The notes beneath the pieces are model-generated. The model had not been told where the DNA came from. It worked only from the letters and a program-made list of their open reading frames with translations, and made no database searches. DNA of 64,000 bases from Streptomyces chattanoogensis (GTDB taxonomy: Bacteria; Actinomycetota; Actinomycetes; Streptomycetales; Streptomycetaceae): contig NZ_LGKG01000153.1 of NCBI RefSeq assembly GCF_001294335.1, forward strand, positions 1-64,000, written 5' to 3'. Of this stretch, positions 34,700-44,080 are shown one piece after another. The first letter of the stretch is position 1. Each line of letters begins with the position of its first letter. The position numbers and the translations under genes are program-made.

Positions 34700-36474
34700 C
34701 CCATTCCTCCGGCACCGCCCCGGCCCCCGTCGCCCCGGCCGGTCCGCCCACCGCCGACCATGCCGTTGCGCACACCCTGCTGAACTGTCTGCTGCGCGAG
34801 GTCTCCGGCCCCGAGCACCAGACGGCCGTCGACAGCGGCCATCTGCTGCTGCGGCTGCCGCGCCGCGGAGTGCTGCTGCGCGTCGCGTTGCGCCGTACGT
34901 CGCTGGTCGGGGCGCACCGGTTCACCGGCCCGGTGACCGAGGAGACGGACGGCGGCTGGACGGAGGTCGGCTGGCGCCGGCTGGCGGAGTACGTCCATGC
35001 CGAGCTGTCGTTGCGGACCGGTGTGCACAACGACGAGTTCCTGACCCAGATAGCGTCCAGCCACCAGGCCGTGACCGCCGCGCTCGAAAGCCGGGCCGCG
35101 CTCGACAGCGGCATCGCCCTCGGCGGCCCTGGGGCGGACGACTGGCAGGCCGCCTACCTCGCCTCCGAACAGTCCCTGGTCCTCGGCCACCGCTTCCACC
35201 CGACGCCCAAGGCCCGTACCGGCGACCCCGCCTCCTGGCGGTCGTACGCGCCGGAGGCCGGGGCGTCCTTCCCGTTGCTGCTGCTGGCCGTGCGTGAGGA
35301 GCTGATCGCCGAGGAGTCCGCCGCGCCCGGGGACACCGCTCCCCTGGACGCTCTGCACCCCGAGGTCCCGGAGGGCTACCGGCTGCTGCCCGCCCACCCC
35401 TGGCAGTACGAGCTGCTGCGCGATCACCCCGGCCTCAAGGAGGCGCTGGACCGCGGCGACATCCGCGTCCTGGGTGCCGGCCGGACCCCGTTCGCCGCCA
35501 CGGCCTCCGTCCGTACGCTCTACGACGGCGCGTCGTTCCTGAAGTTCAGCCTGAACGTGCGGATCACCAACTGCCTGCGCAAGAACGCCAGTTACGAGCT
35601 GTCCGGGGCCGTCGCCCTGACCCGGCTGCTGGCGCCGGTCCTGACCGACCTGGCCACCCGCTTCCCGGGCAGCGCGGTGCTCCGCGAGCCCGCCTACCGC
35701 AGCCTCGCGCTCCCGGGCCCCGACGGCCGCCCCGACACCGGGCTGCTCGAGGGTTTCGGCGTGATCGTCCGCGAGGGCCTCTCCCAGCGGCTGCTGCCCG
35801 GCACCACGCCGCTGCTGGCCGCCGCGGTCGCCGACGAGTACCCGCTGAGCCCGGCCCACATCTCCCGCCTCCTGGACGGCGCCGGACCCCAGGCCGCGCT
35901 CGACTGGTGGGCCGCCTACCTCAATCTGCTCCTGCCGCCGGTGCTCGCCGCCTACTTCGACCACGGCGTGGTGCTCGAGCCGCACCTCCAGAACGTCCTG
36001 GTCTGCGTGGACGGCGACGGCATGCCCGCGCAGGTCCTCTTCCGCGACCTGGAGGGCACCAAGCTCGTCCCCGAGCACCACGCCGAGCTGCTCGCCTCGC
36101 TGCCCGAGGCGGTCGCGGCGCCGATGACGTACGACGCCCAGCGCGGCTGGGACCGCGTCGTGTACTGCCTGCTGGTCAACCACGTCTCCGAGATGCTCGC
36201 CGCGCTCGCCGATCTGCACCCCGACACCGAGGCCGGCCTGTGGGCACAGGTCCGCCGCACCCTGCAGACCCACGCCGACCGCTACGGCTGCCCGCCCCGG
36301 CTCGCCGCGCTGCTGGCCGGTGTGCCGCTGCCCGCGAAGGCCAATCTGCTGACCCGCTGGGAGCGCAAGGCCGACCGCGAGGCCGGTTACGTCCTGCTGC
36401 CCTCGCCCCTGGCCGAGTCCGTGCTGACCGGCACCGTACGCACCGACGACACCACCCCCTGGAACGCCCGATGA
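34687..36474 (+). CDS. IucA/IucC NIS siderophore synthetase, PvsD-like
   Basis: A 595-residue second NIS synthetase. Motifs are LLPAHPWQYELL, ASVRTLYDGASFLKFSLNV followed by RITNCLRKNA, and C-terminal LEPHLQNVLVCVDGDGMP with FRDLEGTKLV. This HPWQ plus KxSxxxxxTxxxR set belongs to synthetases that activate citrate. The equivalent PvsD couples citrate to L-serine. AGGAG lies just before the ATG, which overlaps the MFS gene by 13 bp; the stop overlaps the decarboxylase start (ATGA). Confidence 0.9.
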   Translation: MPPLTHSSGTAPAPVAPAGPPTADHAVAHTLLNCLLREVSGPEHQTAVDSGHLLLRLPRRGVLLRVALRRTSLVGAHRFTGPVTEETDGGWTEVGWRRLAEYVHAELSLRTGVHNDEFLTQIASSHQAVTAALESRAALDSGIALGGPGADDWQAAYLASEQSLVLGHRFHPTPKARTGDPASWRSYAPEAGASFPLLLLAVREELIAEESAAPGDTAPLDALHPEVPEGYRLLPAHPWQYELLRDHPGLKEALDRGDIRVLGAGRTPFAATASVRTLYDGASFLKFSLNVRITNCLRKNASYELSGAVALTRLLAPVLTDLATRFPGSAVLREPAYRSLALPGPDGRPDTGLLEGFGVIVREGLSQRLLPGTTPLLAAAVADEYPLSPAHISRLLDGAGPQAALDWWAAYLNLLLPPVLAAYFDHGVVLEPHLQNVLVCVDGDGMPAQVLFRDLEGTKLVPEHHAELLASLPEAVAAPMTYDAQRGWDRVVYCLLVNHVSEMLAALADLHPDTEAGLWAQVRRTLQTHADRYGCPPRLAALLAGVPLPAKANLLTRWERKADREAGYVLLPSPLAESVLTGTVRTDDTTPWNAR

Positions 36475-37721
36475 CCGCCCCCACCGACCGGATCCGCGCC
36501 CGCGCCCTCGCCCTGCGCTCCGCCGAACTCCCCGCCTACCTCTACGACCTGGCGGCCCTGCGGGGACACGCCGCCCGGATCCGGGCCGCGCTGCCCGCCC
36601 CCGTCGAGCTGTACTACGCCGCCAAGGCCAATCCGGAACCGGAGATCCTGGCCGCGCTGCGCCCGTACGTCGACGGCTACGAGGTGTCCTCCGGGGGCGA
36701 GCTGGCTCACGTCGGCACGTCCGTACCCGGCGCGCCGCTCGCCTTCGGCGGACCCGGCAAGACACCGGCCGAGATCGCCGAGGCGCTGGACCTCGGCGTC
36801 GAGCGCTTCCATGTGGAGAGCGTGTACGAGCTCCGCATGCTGGCCGGGCTGGCCGCCCGGCACGGCGGTGACCGCCGTGTCGCCGTGCTGCCGCGCTTCA
36901 ATCTCCCCGTGGGCGGCGGGGCCCTGGACGGCAGCTCGCTGGCCATGGGCGGCCGTCCGACCCCCTTCGGGATGGATCCCGGGCAGGCCGACGAGGTGGT
37001 CGCCCTCCTCACCGACGGCACGTATCCGCAGCTCGAACTCCGTGGTGTGCACGCCCACCTGGCGAGCGGTCTGGAGGCGCCCGAGCAGCTCGCCGTGGCG
37101 GAGTCCGTCGTCACCTGGGCCGTGCGGCTGGCCGGACGCCACCGTGTCCCGCTCGCCGAGGTGACCGTCGGCGGCGGTATGGCCGTCGACTACGCCGCCC
37201 CGGAGCGCCGCTTCGACTGGGCGGCATACGGCACCGGCCTGGCCCGGCTCGCCGCCGCCCACCCCGGTCTCACCCTGCGCATCGAGCCGGGCCGCGCGCT
37301 CACCGCGTACTGCGGCTGGTACGCCACCGAGGTGCTGGATGTGAAGCACAGTCACGGCGAGGAGTTCGCGGTGGTCCGCGGCGGCACCCACCACCTGCGC
37401 ACCCCGGCCACCAAGGGCCACGACCAGCCGTGCACGGTCCTGCCGTCCGACGAGCCCTGGCCGCACCCCTGGCCCAGGTCGGCGGCGCGGGGCGACCGGG
37501 TGACGCTGACCGGTCAGCTGTGCACCCCCAAGGACGTCCTGTCCCGCGATGTCCCGGCGCCGGGGCTGCGGGCCGGTGACCGGGTGGTGTTCGGGGTCGC
37601 CGGGGCATATGCGTGGAACATCTCGCACCATGACTTCCTGATGCATCCGCGGCCGGGGTTCCACTTCCTCGACTCTCCCGGGGGCCGTGCGGAGGGCTCC
37701 GTGGAAGACGGGGCCGCCTGA
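36471..37721 (+). CDS. PLP-dependent decarboxylase (fold III), PvsE/SbnH-like
   Basis: A 416-residue fold-III PLP enzyme of the diaminopimelate/ornithine decarboxylase family. Lys in LYYAAKANPEPEIL should bind PLP; EVSSGGELAHV, HAHLASGLEA, the GGGMAVDY phosphate loop, EPGRALTAYCGWY and the second-subunit motif QLCTPKDVL (Cys) are all present. In vibrioferrin synthesis PvsE decarboxylates citryl-serine to citryl-ethanolamine; SbnH acts similarly on a citryl-diaminopropionate. Operon position after the second NIS synthetase supports the same role. Confidence 0.9.
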   Translation: MTAPTDRIRARALALRSAELPAYLYDLAALRGHAARIRAALPAPVELYYAAKANPEPEILAALRPYVDGYEVSSGGELAHVGTSVPGAPLAFGGPGKTPAEIAEALDLGVERFHVESVYELRMLAGLAARHGGDRRVAVLPRFNLPVGGGALDGSSLAMGGRPTPFGMDPGQADEVVALLTDGTYPQLELRGVHAHLASGLEAPEQLAVAESVVTWAVRLAGRHRVPLAEVTVGGGMAVDYAAPERRFDWAAYGTGLARLAAAHPGLTLRIEPGRALTAYCGWYATEVLDVKHSHGEEFAVVRGGTHHLRTPATKGHDQPCTVLPSDEPWPHPWPRSAARGDRVTLTGQLCTPKDVLSRDVPAPGLRAGDRVVFGVAGAYAWNISHHDFLMHPRPGFHFLDSPGGRAEGSVEDGAA

Positions 37722-37722
37722 C

Positions 37723-38493
37723 ATGCTCCGCACCAACCAGGTCCGGCAGAAGCTCGCCGCGGGCGAGGAGGTGCACGGCCTGTTCAGCACGCTCCCCGAA
37801 CCCGCCATGATCGAAATGATCGGCTGCGCGGGCTACGACTTCGTGATCGTGGACACCGAGCACACCCTGGTCGGCCCGCACCGGCTCGAGAACCTGATCC
37901 GGGCCGCCGAGGCCAACGGCCTCACCCCGTTCGTCCGCGTCCCCGAGGCCGACCCGGGTGCCGTACTGCGCGCCCTGGACGCCGGGGCGATGGGCATCGT
38001 CGTCCCGCACGTCCGCACCCGCGCGGACGTGGACGCCACGATCCGCGCCGCCCGCTACGCCCCCGAGGGCATGCGCTCCCTCAACGGCGGCCGCGGGCCG
38101 GGCTTCGGCCTGATCGACGCCGCGGAGTACATCCGCCGGGCCAACGAAGAGATCATGCTCATCCCGCTGATCGAGGACGCCGAGGGGGTGGCCGCCATCG
38201 ACGGGATCCTCGCCCCCGGGGGCGTCGACCTCGTCCTCCCCGGCCCCGGCGATCTCTCCCAGTCGTACGGGGTCCCCTGGCAGGTCCGCCACCCCCGCGT
38301 CCAGGAGGCGGTACGCACCGTACGGGCGGCCTGCGCCCGTCACTCCGTCCCCTTCTGCGCCATGTCCACGACCCCGGAACGCCGCGCGGAGTGGCGCGCC
38401 GACGGGGTCACCGCGTTCGTGCTCGGCGAGGACCGCGATCTGACGGCGCGGGCGCTGCGGGGGCATCTGCAGCGGGTGGGGGGCGGCGGCTGA
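37723..38493 (+). CDS. HpcH/HpaI aldolase-family protein, SbnG-like citrate synthase
   Basis: A 256-residue class II (metal-dependent) HpcH/HpaI aldolase-fold protein. Likely active-site residues by motif are His47 (VDTEH), Arg72 (FVRV), Glu151 (LIEDAEG) and Asp177 (LVLPGPGDLS). SbnG of staphyloferrin B synthesis (259 residues) has this fold but makes citrate from oxaloacetate and acetyl-CoA, freeing siderophore synthesis from the TCA cycle. The start lies one base after the decarboxylase stop, so it belongs to the operon. pvs clusters known to me do not include such a gene. A hydroxy-diacid aldolase role is the alternative. Confidence 0.85.
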   Translation: MLRTNQVRQKLAAGEEVHGLFSTLPEPAMIEMIGCAGYDFVIVDTEHTLVGPHRLENLIRAAEANGLTPFVRVPEADPGAVLRALDAGAMGIVVPHVRTRADVDATIRAARYAPEGMRSLNGGRGPGFGLIDAAEYIRRANEEIMLIPLIEDAEGVAAIDGILAPGGVDLVLPGPGDLSQSYGVPWQVRHPRVQEAVRTVRAACARHSVPFCAMSTTPERRAEWRADGVTAFVLGEDRDLTARALRGHLQRVGGGG

Positions 38494-38628
38494 CAGGGCA
38501 CGGACCTGCGGGAAGGGCTCCGGTCCGGGGAGCCGGCCGCCGCCCCGGCAACACCATCGGCGGGATCGGCCCGGCCGCCCAGCGGGTACCTGTGGCCTGA
38601 AGTACGGGACCGAGGGAGCTGAGCGGGA

Positions 38629-39861
38629 ATGGCCACGAGCAATGCGTTGGTGATCGCCGGAGCGGGGCTGGCCGGTGCCAAGGCCGCGGAGACCTTGCGT
38701 GCGGAGGGGTTCGACGGGCCGCTGGTGCTGCTGGGGGACGAGAGCGAGCGGCCGTACGAGCGGCCGCCGCTGTCCAAGGGGTATCTCATGGGCCGGTCGG
38801 AGCGGGAGAAGGTGTATGTGCACCCGGCCCGGTGGTACGAGGACCACGACGTCGATCTGCGGCTGGGGACGGCGGTGACCGCGCTCGACCCGGCGGCCCA
38901 CGAGCTGACGCTCGCCGACGGGAGCCGGCAGGGTTACGCGAAGCTGCTGCTGGCCACCGGGGCCACGCCGCGCCCGCTCCCGGTGCCGGGCGCGGAGCTG
39001 GACGGGGTGCTCCTGCTGCGGCGGCTGGGGGACAGCGACCTGATCAAGGAGACCTTCCGCACCGCGCAGCAGATCGTGGTGGTGGGCGGGGGCTGGATCG
39101 GGCTGGAGACCACGGCCGCCGCCCGTGCCGCGGGGGTGGCGGTGACGGTGGTGGAGACGGCGGAGCTGCCGCTGCTCCAGGTGCTGGGCCGTGAGGTCGC
39201 CCAGGTCTTCGCGGATCTGCACACCGATCACGAGGTCGTCTTCCGGTACGGCGCCGAGGTCGCGGAGATCACCGGCACGCTCGGTCATGCGGACGGTGTG
39301 CGGCTGACGGACGGCACCCAGATTCCCGCGGACGCGGTGATCATCGGCGTCGGCGTCGCGCCCAACAGCGGGCTGGCCGAGGACGCGGGGCTGGAGGTGG
39401 ACAACGGCGTCCGGGTCGATGCGCAGCTGCGCTCCTCGCATCCGGACGTCCATGCGGCCGGTGATGTCGCGAACGCCTTCCACCCCTTCCTCGGCACGCA
39501 CGTCCGGGTCGAGCACTGGGCCAACGCCCTCCACCAGCCGCAGGTGGCGTCCAGGGCCATGCTCGGCCAGGACGTGGCCTACGACCGGCTGCCGTACTTC
39601 TTCACGGATCAGTACGACCTGGGGATGGAGTACACGGGTTATGTCGCGCCCGGCGGTTACGACCGTGTCGTCTTCCGCGGCGATACGAGGAGCCGCGAGT
39701 TCATCGCCTTCTGGCTCTCCGGCGACCGGGTGCTGGCCGGAATGAACGTCAATGTCTGGGATGTGGTCGAGCCGATCCGGGCGCTGGTGACCAGCGGGCG
39801 GACGGTCGATACGGCACGGCTGGCCGATCCCGGGGTGCCGTTGGCCGACCTTGTGACCTAG
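38629..39861 (+). CDS. Ferredoxin-reductase-type NAD(P)H/FAD oxidoreductase
   Basis: A 410-residue flavoprotein of the oxygenase-coupled NAD(P)H:ferredoxin/rubredoxin reductase family. It has FAD-binding IAGAGLAGAKAAETLR, RPYERPPLSKGYL, LLLATGATPRP, the NAD(P) motif VVVGGGWIGLETTAAARAAG and a second FAD motif VHAAGDVANAF, plus a reductase C-terminal domain (about 320-400). Such proteins feed electrons to P450s or dioxygenases through a ferredoxin, but no ferredoxin or P450 gene is adjacent. It is 135 bp after the siderophore operon and may be separate or may reduce ferric siderophore. Confidence 0.9.
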   Translation: MATSNALVIAGAGLAGAKAAETLRAEGFDGPLVLLGDESERPYERPPLSKGYLMGRSEREKVYVHPARWYEDHDVDLRLGTAVTALDPAAHELTLADGSRQGYAKLLLATGATPRPLPVPGAELDGVLLLRRLGDSDLIKETFRTAQQIVVVGGGWIGLETTAAARAAGVAVTVVETAELPLLQVLGREVAQVFADLHTDHEVVFRYGAEVAEITGTLGHADGVRLTDGTQIPADAVIIGVGVAPNSGLAEDAGLEVDNGVRVDAQLRSSHPDVHAAGDVANAFHPFLGTHVRVEHWANALHQPQVASRAMLGQDVAYDRLPYFFTDQYDLGMEYTGYVAPGGYDRVVFRGDTRSREFIAFWLSGDRVLAGMNVNVWDVVEPIRALVTSGRTVDTARLADPGVPLADLVT

Positions 39862-40047
39862 GGTCGGTGGCCCCCACCAGCCCTGGCCGTAGGGAAGTTG
39901 ACGGAATGACGGCCGGCGTGACCCGCGGACCCGCCCCCTCTCCCCTCCCCGTTCTCCGGTCCGTGCCGCGGCGCCGCGGCGGGGCCGTTCCGCCGCCCGC
40001 GCGCTCCGCCGCCCGCACGGGCACCATGGAGAGGAAGGAGGGTCGCC

Positions 40048-40239
40048 ATGACGACTGAGCCGACGCCCGACGGACCGGGTCCGGTGCCGAGCAAGCCGGA
40101 GCCCGTGCCGCGCGACCCCGAGCCGGTGCCGGGCTCCCCCGTGCCCGCCGAGCCGGAGCCGGACGAGCCGGGCCCGCACCCGGCGGAGCCGCCGGGGACC
40201 GGCCCGGGCGAGCATCCGGCGCCGGAACCACCCGACTGA
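40048..40239 (+). CDS. Small Pro/Glu-rich hypothetical protein
   Basis: A 63-residue acidic, proline-rich protein made of short P-x-P and EPVP/EPEP units. An excellent ribosome site (AAGGAGGG, 7 bases before ATG) supports translation. No fold, membrane segment or signal is visible. Similar short PEP-rich proteins occur across Streptomyces without known function. Confidence 0.5.
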   Translation: MTTEPTPDGPGPVPSKPEPVPRDPEPVPGSPVPAEPEPDEPGPHPAEPPGTGPGEHPAPEPPD

Positions 40240-40286
40240 CCGGTACAGGGTGTCTCCGGTTGCGTGCGCAGGGTGGCAGAGCCAAC

Positions 40287-40300
40287 GTGGGACGTCCCAC
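40287..40300. promoter_or_regulatory. Perfect 14-bp palindrome GTGGGACGTCCCAC, candidate operator
   Basis: The palindrome is centred on CG, as LacI-family operators often are, and lies about 90 bp before the DUF5133-phosphoketolase operon. It could be the control site for this central-carbon enzyme. No regulator gene is adjacent. Confidence 0.45.
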
Positions 40301-40389
40301 CTCCTGTCCGGGGGAAGGGTGTGACGGACCTCGGGAGCGAGCACCACGGCGATCACCAACGGCGATCACGACGCGCGGGAGAAGACAGC

Positions 40390-40590
40390 ATGCTGCTGCC
40401 GGACAAATCTGTGCTCGCTGCGCAGCTGCGGCGGTACCGGGTCTGGGAGGACCTGGTGCACGCCGCGCCCCATGATCCGGCCCGGCGCCGTCGGCTGGAG
40501 GATGTCGCCTACACCCTGTGCGTCCTGACGGGCCGCCGCACCGCCCGCGAGGCGGTCATCGCGGCGGAGAGCTACCTCGCGAGGAGCTGA
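40390..40590 (+). CDS. DUF5133 domain protein
   Basis: A 66-residue protein with the DUF5133 pattern: [16 protein letters not shown], a helical middle, then [19 protein letters not shown] and an Ala-rich C-terminal helix. GGGAGA precedes the ATG. The stop is 2 bp before the phosphoketolase start, so the two are co-transcribed. DUF5133 proteins are Streptomyces-specific and uncharacterised; in this context a small accessory or regulatory role for phosphoketolase is possible. Confidence 0.8.
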   Translation: MLLPDKSVLAAQLRRYRVWEDLVHAAPHDPARRRRLEDVAYTLCVLTGRRTAREAVIAAESYLARS

Positions 40591-40592
40591 GC

Positions 40593-42980
40593 ATGCGCGA
40601 CGCACCGACGCCGCCCGCGCCGACCCACCTCGACCCGGCCGAACTGCGCACCCTGGACGCCCACTGGCGGGCCGCCAACTACCTTTCCGTCGGCCAGATC
40701 TACCTGATGGCCAACCCGCTGCTGACCGAGCCGCTGCGCCCCGAGCACATCAAACCGCGGCTGCTCGGCCACTGGGGCACCTCCCCGGGCCTGAACCTGG
40801 TGCACACCCATCTCAACCGCGTCATCAAGGCCCGCGGTCTGGAGGCGCTGTGCGTCTGGGGCCCGGGCCACGGCGGCCCCGCCGTCCTCGCCAACTCCTG
40901 GCTCGACGGTACGTACGGCGAGACCTATCCCGATGTCGGCCGGGACCGCGCGGGCATGGAGCGGCTGTTCCGGCAGTTCTCCTTCCCCGGCGGCGTCCCC
41001 AGCCATGTCGCGCCGGAGACGCCCGGCTCCCTGCACGAGGGCGGTGAGCTGGGCTATTCCCTCGCCCATGCCTACGGGGCGGCGTTCGACAACCCGCAGC
41101 TGCTGGTGGCGTGTGTGATCGGGGACGGCGAGGCGGAGACCGGGCCGCTCGCCGCGTCGTGGCACGCCACCAAGTTCCTCGACCCGGTGCACGACGGGGC
41201 GGTGCTGCCGATCCTGCACCTCAACGGCTACAAGATCGCCAACCCGGCGGTGCTCGCCCGGATCCCGCACGACGAACTCGACGCGCTGCTGCGCGGCTAC
41301 GGCCACGACCCGCTGTACGTCGTCGGCAACGACCCCGCCACGGTGCACGACGCGCTGGCCGCCGCGATGGACCGGGCGCTGGACCGGATCGGCGACATCC
41401 AGCGGCGGGCCCGTTCCGCGGGCGAGACGGACCGGCCGCACTGGCCGGTGATCGTGCTCCGCACGCCCAAGGGCTGGACCGGCCCGCACGAGGTCGACGG
41501 GCTGCCGGTCGAGGGCACCTGGCGCGCGCACCAGGTCCCGCTGACGGGCGTACGCGACCATGCCGATCACCGCCATCAGCTGGAGGCCTGGCTGCGTTCG
41601 TACCGCCCGGAGGAGCTGTTCGACGCCTCGGGCGCGCCCCTGCCGGACGTCCTGGCCTGTGTGCCCGAGGGCTCCCGGCGGCTGGGTGCCTCCCCGCACG
41701 CCAACGGGGGCCTCCTTCTGCAGGATCTGCCGGTCCCGCCGCTCGAACGGCACGCGGTGGACGTCGCCAAACCGGGCGCCGTGCTGCACGAGCCGACGCG
41801 GGTGCTCGGCGGCATGCTGCGGGCCGTCATGGCGGCCACCGCGGAGCGCCGTGACTTCCGTGTCGTCGGCCCCGACGAGACCGCCTCCAACCGTCTGGAG
41901 GCGCTCTACGAGGCCACCGGGAAGGACTGGCAGGCCGAAACGGTCGGCAGCGACGAGCATCTGGCGCGCGACGGCCGGGTCATGGAGGTGCTCTCGGAGC
42001 ATCTGTGCCAGGGCTGGCTGGAGGGCTATCTCCTCACCGGGCGGCACGGTCTCTTCTCCTGCTACGAGGCGTTCGCCCATATCGTCGACTCGATGGTCAA
42101 CCAGCACATCAAATGGCTGCGCACCTCCCGCCGCATCCCATGGCGCCGTCCCGTCGCCTCCCTCAACTACCTGCTGACCTCGCATGTCTGGCGCCAGGAC
42201 CACAACGGCTTCTCCCATCAGGACCCCGGCTTCATCGACCACATCCTCAACAAGAGCCCCGAGGTCGTGCGCGTCTATCTGCCGCCGGACGCCAACACCC
42301 TGCTCTCGGTGGCCGACCACGCCCTCCGCAGCCGCGACTACGTCAATGTGATCGTGGCCGGCAAACAGCCCTGCTTCGACTGGCTCACCCTGGACGAGGC
42401 CCGGGCCCACTGCGCCCGCGGCGCCGGCGTGTGGCCCTGGGCGGGCACCGAGGACGGCGGCAGCGGCCCGGACGTCGTCCTGGCCTGCGCCGGGGACGTC
42501 CCCACCCAGGAGACCCTGGCCGCCGCCGGTCTGCTCCGCCGCCATCTGCCGGAGCTCGCCGTACGGGTCGTCAATGTCGTCGACATGGCCCGGCTCCTGC
42601 CCGCGGGTGCGCACCCCCACGGCATGCCGGACTCCGAGTACGACGCCCTGTTCACCCCCGACAAGCCGGTCATCTTCGCTTATCACGGCTATCCCTGGCT
42701 GATCCACCGCCTGAGCTACCGCCGCACCGGCCACCGCCATCTGCATGTCCGCGGCTACAAGGAGGAGGGCACCACGACCACCCCCTTCGACATGGTCGTC
42801 CGCAACGACCTCGACCGCTACCGGCTGGTCATGGACGCCGTGGACCGGGTCCCGGGCCTCGGTGTCCGCGCCCTCGCCGTGCGCCAGGCGATGGCGGATG
42901 CCCGTACCCGGCATCACGCCTGGATCCGCGAGCACGGGACGGATCTGCCGGAGGTGGCGGACTGGACGTGGACGGGGTGA
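40593..42980 (+). CDS. xfp: Xylulose-5-phosphate/fructose-6-phosphate phosphoketolase
   Basis: A 795-residue thiamine-diphosphate enzyme, normal length for phosphoketolase. It cleaves xylulose 5-phosphate (or fructose 6-phosphate) with phosphate to acetyl phosphate plus a sugar phosphate. Signatures are [77 protein letters not shown] and the ThDP motif [22 protein letters not shown] precedes the ATG at 40593. It probably works with an acetate kinase elsewhere, giving a shortcut to acetyl-CoA under sugar excess or energy stress. Confidence 0.95.
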   Translation: MRDAPTPPAPTHLDPAELRTLDAHWRAANYLSVGQIYLMANPLLTEPLRPEHIKPRLLGHWGTSPGLNLVHTHLNRVIKARGLEALCVWGPGHGGPAVLANSWLDGTYGETYPDVGRDRAGMERLFRQFSFPGGVPSHVAPETPGSLHEGGELGYSLAHAYGAAFDNPQLLVACVIGDGEAETGPLAASWHATKFLDPVHDGAVLPILHLNGYKIANPAVLARIPHDELDALLRGYGHDPLYVVGNDPATVHDALAAAMDRALDRIGDIQRRARSAGETDRPHWPVIVLRTPKGWTGPHEVDGLPVEGTWRAHQVPLTGVRDHADHRHQLEAWLRSYRPEELFDASGAPLPDVLACVPEGSRRLGASPHANGGLLLQDLPVPPLERHAVDVAKPGAVLHEPTRVLGGMLRAVMAATAERRDFRVVGPDETASNRLEALYEATGKDWQAETVGSDEHLARDGRVMEVLSEHLCQGWLEGYLLTGRHGLFSCYEAFAHIVDSMVNQHIKWLRTSRRIPWRRPVASLNYLLTSHVWRQDHNGFSHQDPGFIDHILNKSPEVVRVYLPPDANTLLSVADHALRSRDYVNVIVAGKQPCFDWLTLDEARAHCARGAGVWPWAGTEDGGSGPDVVLACAGDVPTQETLAAAGLLRRHLPELAVRVVNVVDMARLLPAGAHPHGMPDSEYDALFTPDKPVIFAYHGYPWLIHRLSYRRTGHRHLHVRGYKEEGTTTTPFDMVVRNDLDRYRLVMDAVDRVPGLGVRALAVRQAMADARTRHHAWIREHGTDLPEVADWTWTG

Positions 42981-43099
42981 GGAGTGGGGGGACGGGGCGG
43001 GGCGCCCCACTCGGCGTAACCCCCGGCGCGGTGACCCGGCCGCCTCCCGCCCGCATGTGAGCCTGGGGCCGGGGTAGCCGGTCGGCAGGAGGTGCACGG

Positions 43100-43291
43100 A
43101 TGGCTCACCCGAGGGCTCCGGGGGCACTCGCGACGGCAGCCGAACTCCTGGGCTGGTGGGCGGTGTTGACCGTACTGTGGATCGTGCTGATCAGCAGCGT
43201 CGACACGCTGGAGTGGGTGGTGGGTGTCCTCGCCGCGCTCCTCGCCGCCTGTGCGGCCTGCGGTGCGCGGCGCGCGTCCGGCGGCCGGTGA
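43100..43291 (+). CDS. Small membrane protein opening the Mnh operon (MnhE-position)
   Basis: A 63-residue protein with two hydrophobic segments (about 14-31 and 37-53) and a short Arg-rich tail. A very strong AGGAGGTG ribosome site lies 7 bases before the ATG. It is the first gene of the antiporter operon and overlaps the next by GTGA. Position suggests an MnhE-like or reduced MnhE subunit, but the sequence is too short to confirm. Confidence 0.65.
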   Translation: MAHPRAPGALATAAELLGWWAVLTVLWIVLISSVDTLEWVVGVLAALLAACAACGARRASGGR

Positions 43292-43821
43292 ACGGCTGGA
43301 CGGCCGCGGGCACGGCGCTGCTGCTGTTCGGCGCCGCCCCGGCGGGCTGGGCCGCGGCCACCGGTCCGGTACGGCGGCGGGTGGTCGCCCAGAACTCGGC
43401 GACCACGCTGGTCGCCCTGGCCGTTCTGCTGCTGGCCCAGGGCTTCGGCCGCCCCGCGTACCAGGATCCGGCCCTGGTGCTCGCGGTGCTCGGCCCGGCC
43501 GGGACGCTGCTGTATGTGCGGCTGCTCGCGGACAAGTTGGCGGCCGGGCCGGCCCTGCCGCGGTCGCTGCGGGCGGCGACGCTGCTCAACTACGCCGCCG
43601 TGCTCCTGGTCGTGGGGCCGCTGTGTGCGGCCACGGATCCCGGCCGCGCCGTGCTGAAACTGCTGGTGATCGGGGCGCTGTTGGCGCTCGGCAGCCGGGT
43701 CGCCAACCGGGCCGCGAGCGCCGCGGCCTCGTCGGGGGGCGGGCCGGGAGGGCCGGGCGGGCCGTTCGGGCCGGGCGAGGGGCCGGGTGCCAGGCCAGGA
43801 GAAGGGACGTCCGATGTCTGA
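43288..43821 (+). CDS. MnhF/MnhG-like antiporter membrane subunit
   Basis: A 177-residue membrane protein with five or six hydrophobic segments. The middle (about 30-75: NSATTLVALAVLLLAQGF, YQDPALVLAVLGPAGTLLYV) resembles MnhF. The following part (about 90-140, ending DPGRAVLKLLVIGALLALGS) resembles MnhG, so it may be an F-G fusion. The tail is Gly/Pro-rich. It starts at GTG 43288 overlapping the previous stop and overlaps the next gene. It would be part of a multi-subunit Na+(K+)/H+ antiporter. Confidence 0.7.
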   Translation: MNGWTAAGTALLLFGAAPAGWAAATGPVRRRVVAQNSATTLVALAVLLLAQGFGRPAYQDPALVLAVLGPAGTLLYVRLLADKLAAGPALPRSLRAATLLNYAAVLLVVGPLCAATDPGRAVLKLLVIGALLALGSRVANRAASAAASSGGGPGGPGGPFGPGEGPGARPGEGTSDV

Positions 43822-44080
43822 CGTCCCCCTTGCCCTGGCGCTCGCCCTGGTGGCCGTCGCCGGAACCGCCACCGTGCTGGTCCGCGACCCCGTACGCCAG
43901 TCGTTCCTGCTCTCCCTCCTCGGACTCGCCCTCGCGCTGGTCTTCCTGCTGTTCCAGGCGCCGGATGTGGCCCTCTCCCAGCTGGCCGTCGGCACCGCGC
44001 TGACCCCGCTGATGGTGCTGCTGTCCGTCCGCAAGGTCCGCCGCCGGGCCCGCGACGAGCGGCGGGAGGAACACGAATGA
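43814..44080 (+). CDS. DUF4040/MnhB-domain antiporter subunit
   Basis: An 88-residue membrane protein with three hydrophobic segments, matching the DUF4040 segment found at the end of MrpA and in hydrogenase-linked Mrp modules. The recognisable part is [22 protein letters not shown], whose APDVALTQ-like core is the family signature. The C-terminus is strongly basic/acidic ([16 protein letters not shown]). It overlaps the preceding gene and the broken mnhB gene (ATGA). Confidence 0.8.
   Translation: MSDVPLALALALVAVAGTATVLVRDPVRQSFLLSLLGLALALVFLLFQAPDVALSQLAVGTALTPLMVLLSVRKVRRRARDERREEHE

Noticed and set aside
25549..38493. Staphyloferrin B or aerobactin cluster
   Set aside because: The SbnA/SbnB enzymes for diaminopropionate and the third synthetase of staphyloferrin B are absent, as are the lysine hydroxylase and acetylase of aerobactin. 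An ATP-grasp plus two synthetases fits vibrioferrin better.
39906..40058. Small ORF upstream of the Pro/Glu-rich gene
   Set aside because: Fifty Pro/Arg residues of the kind produced by GC-rich DNA in any frame; it overlaps the better-supported 40048 gene.
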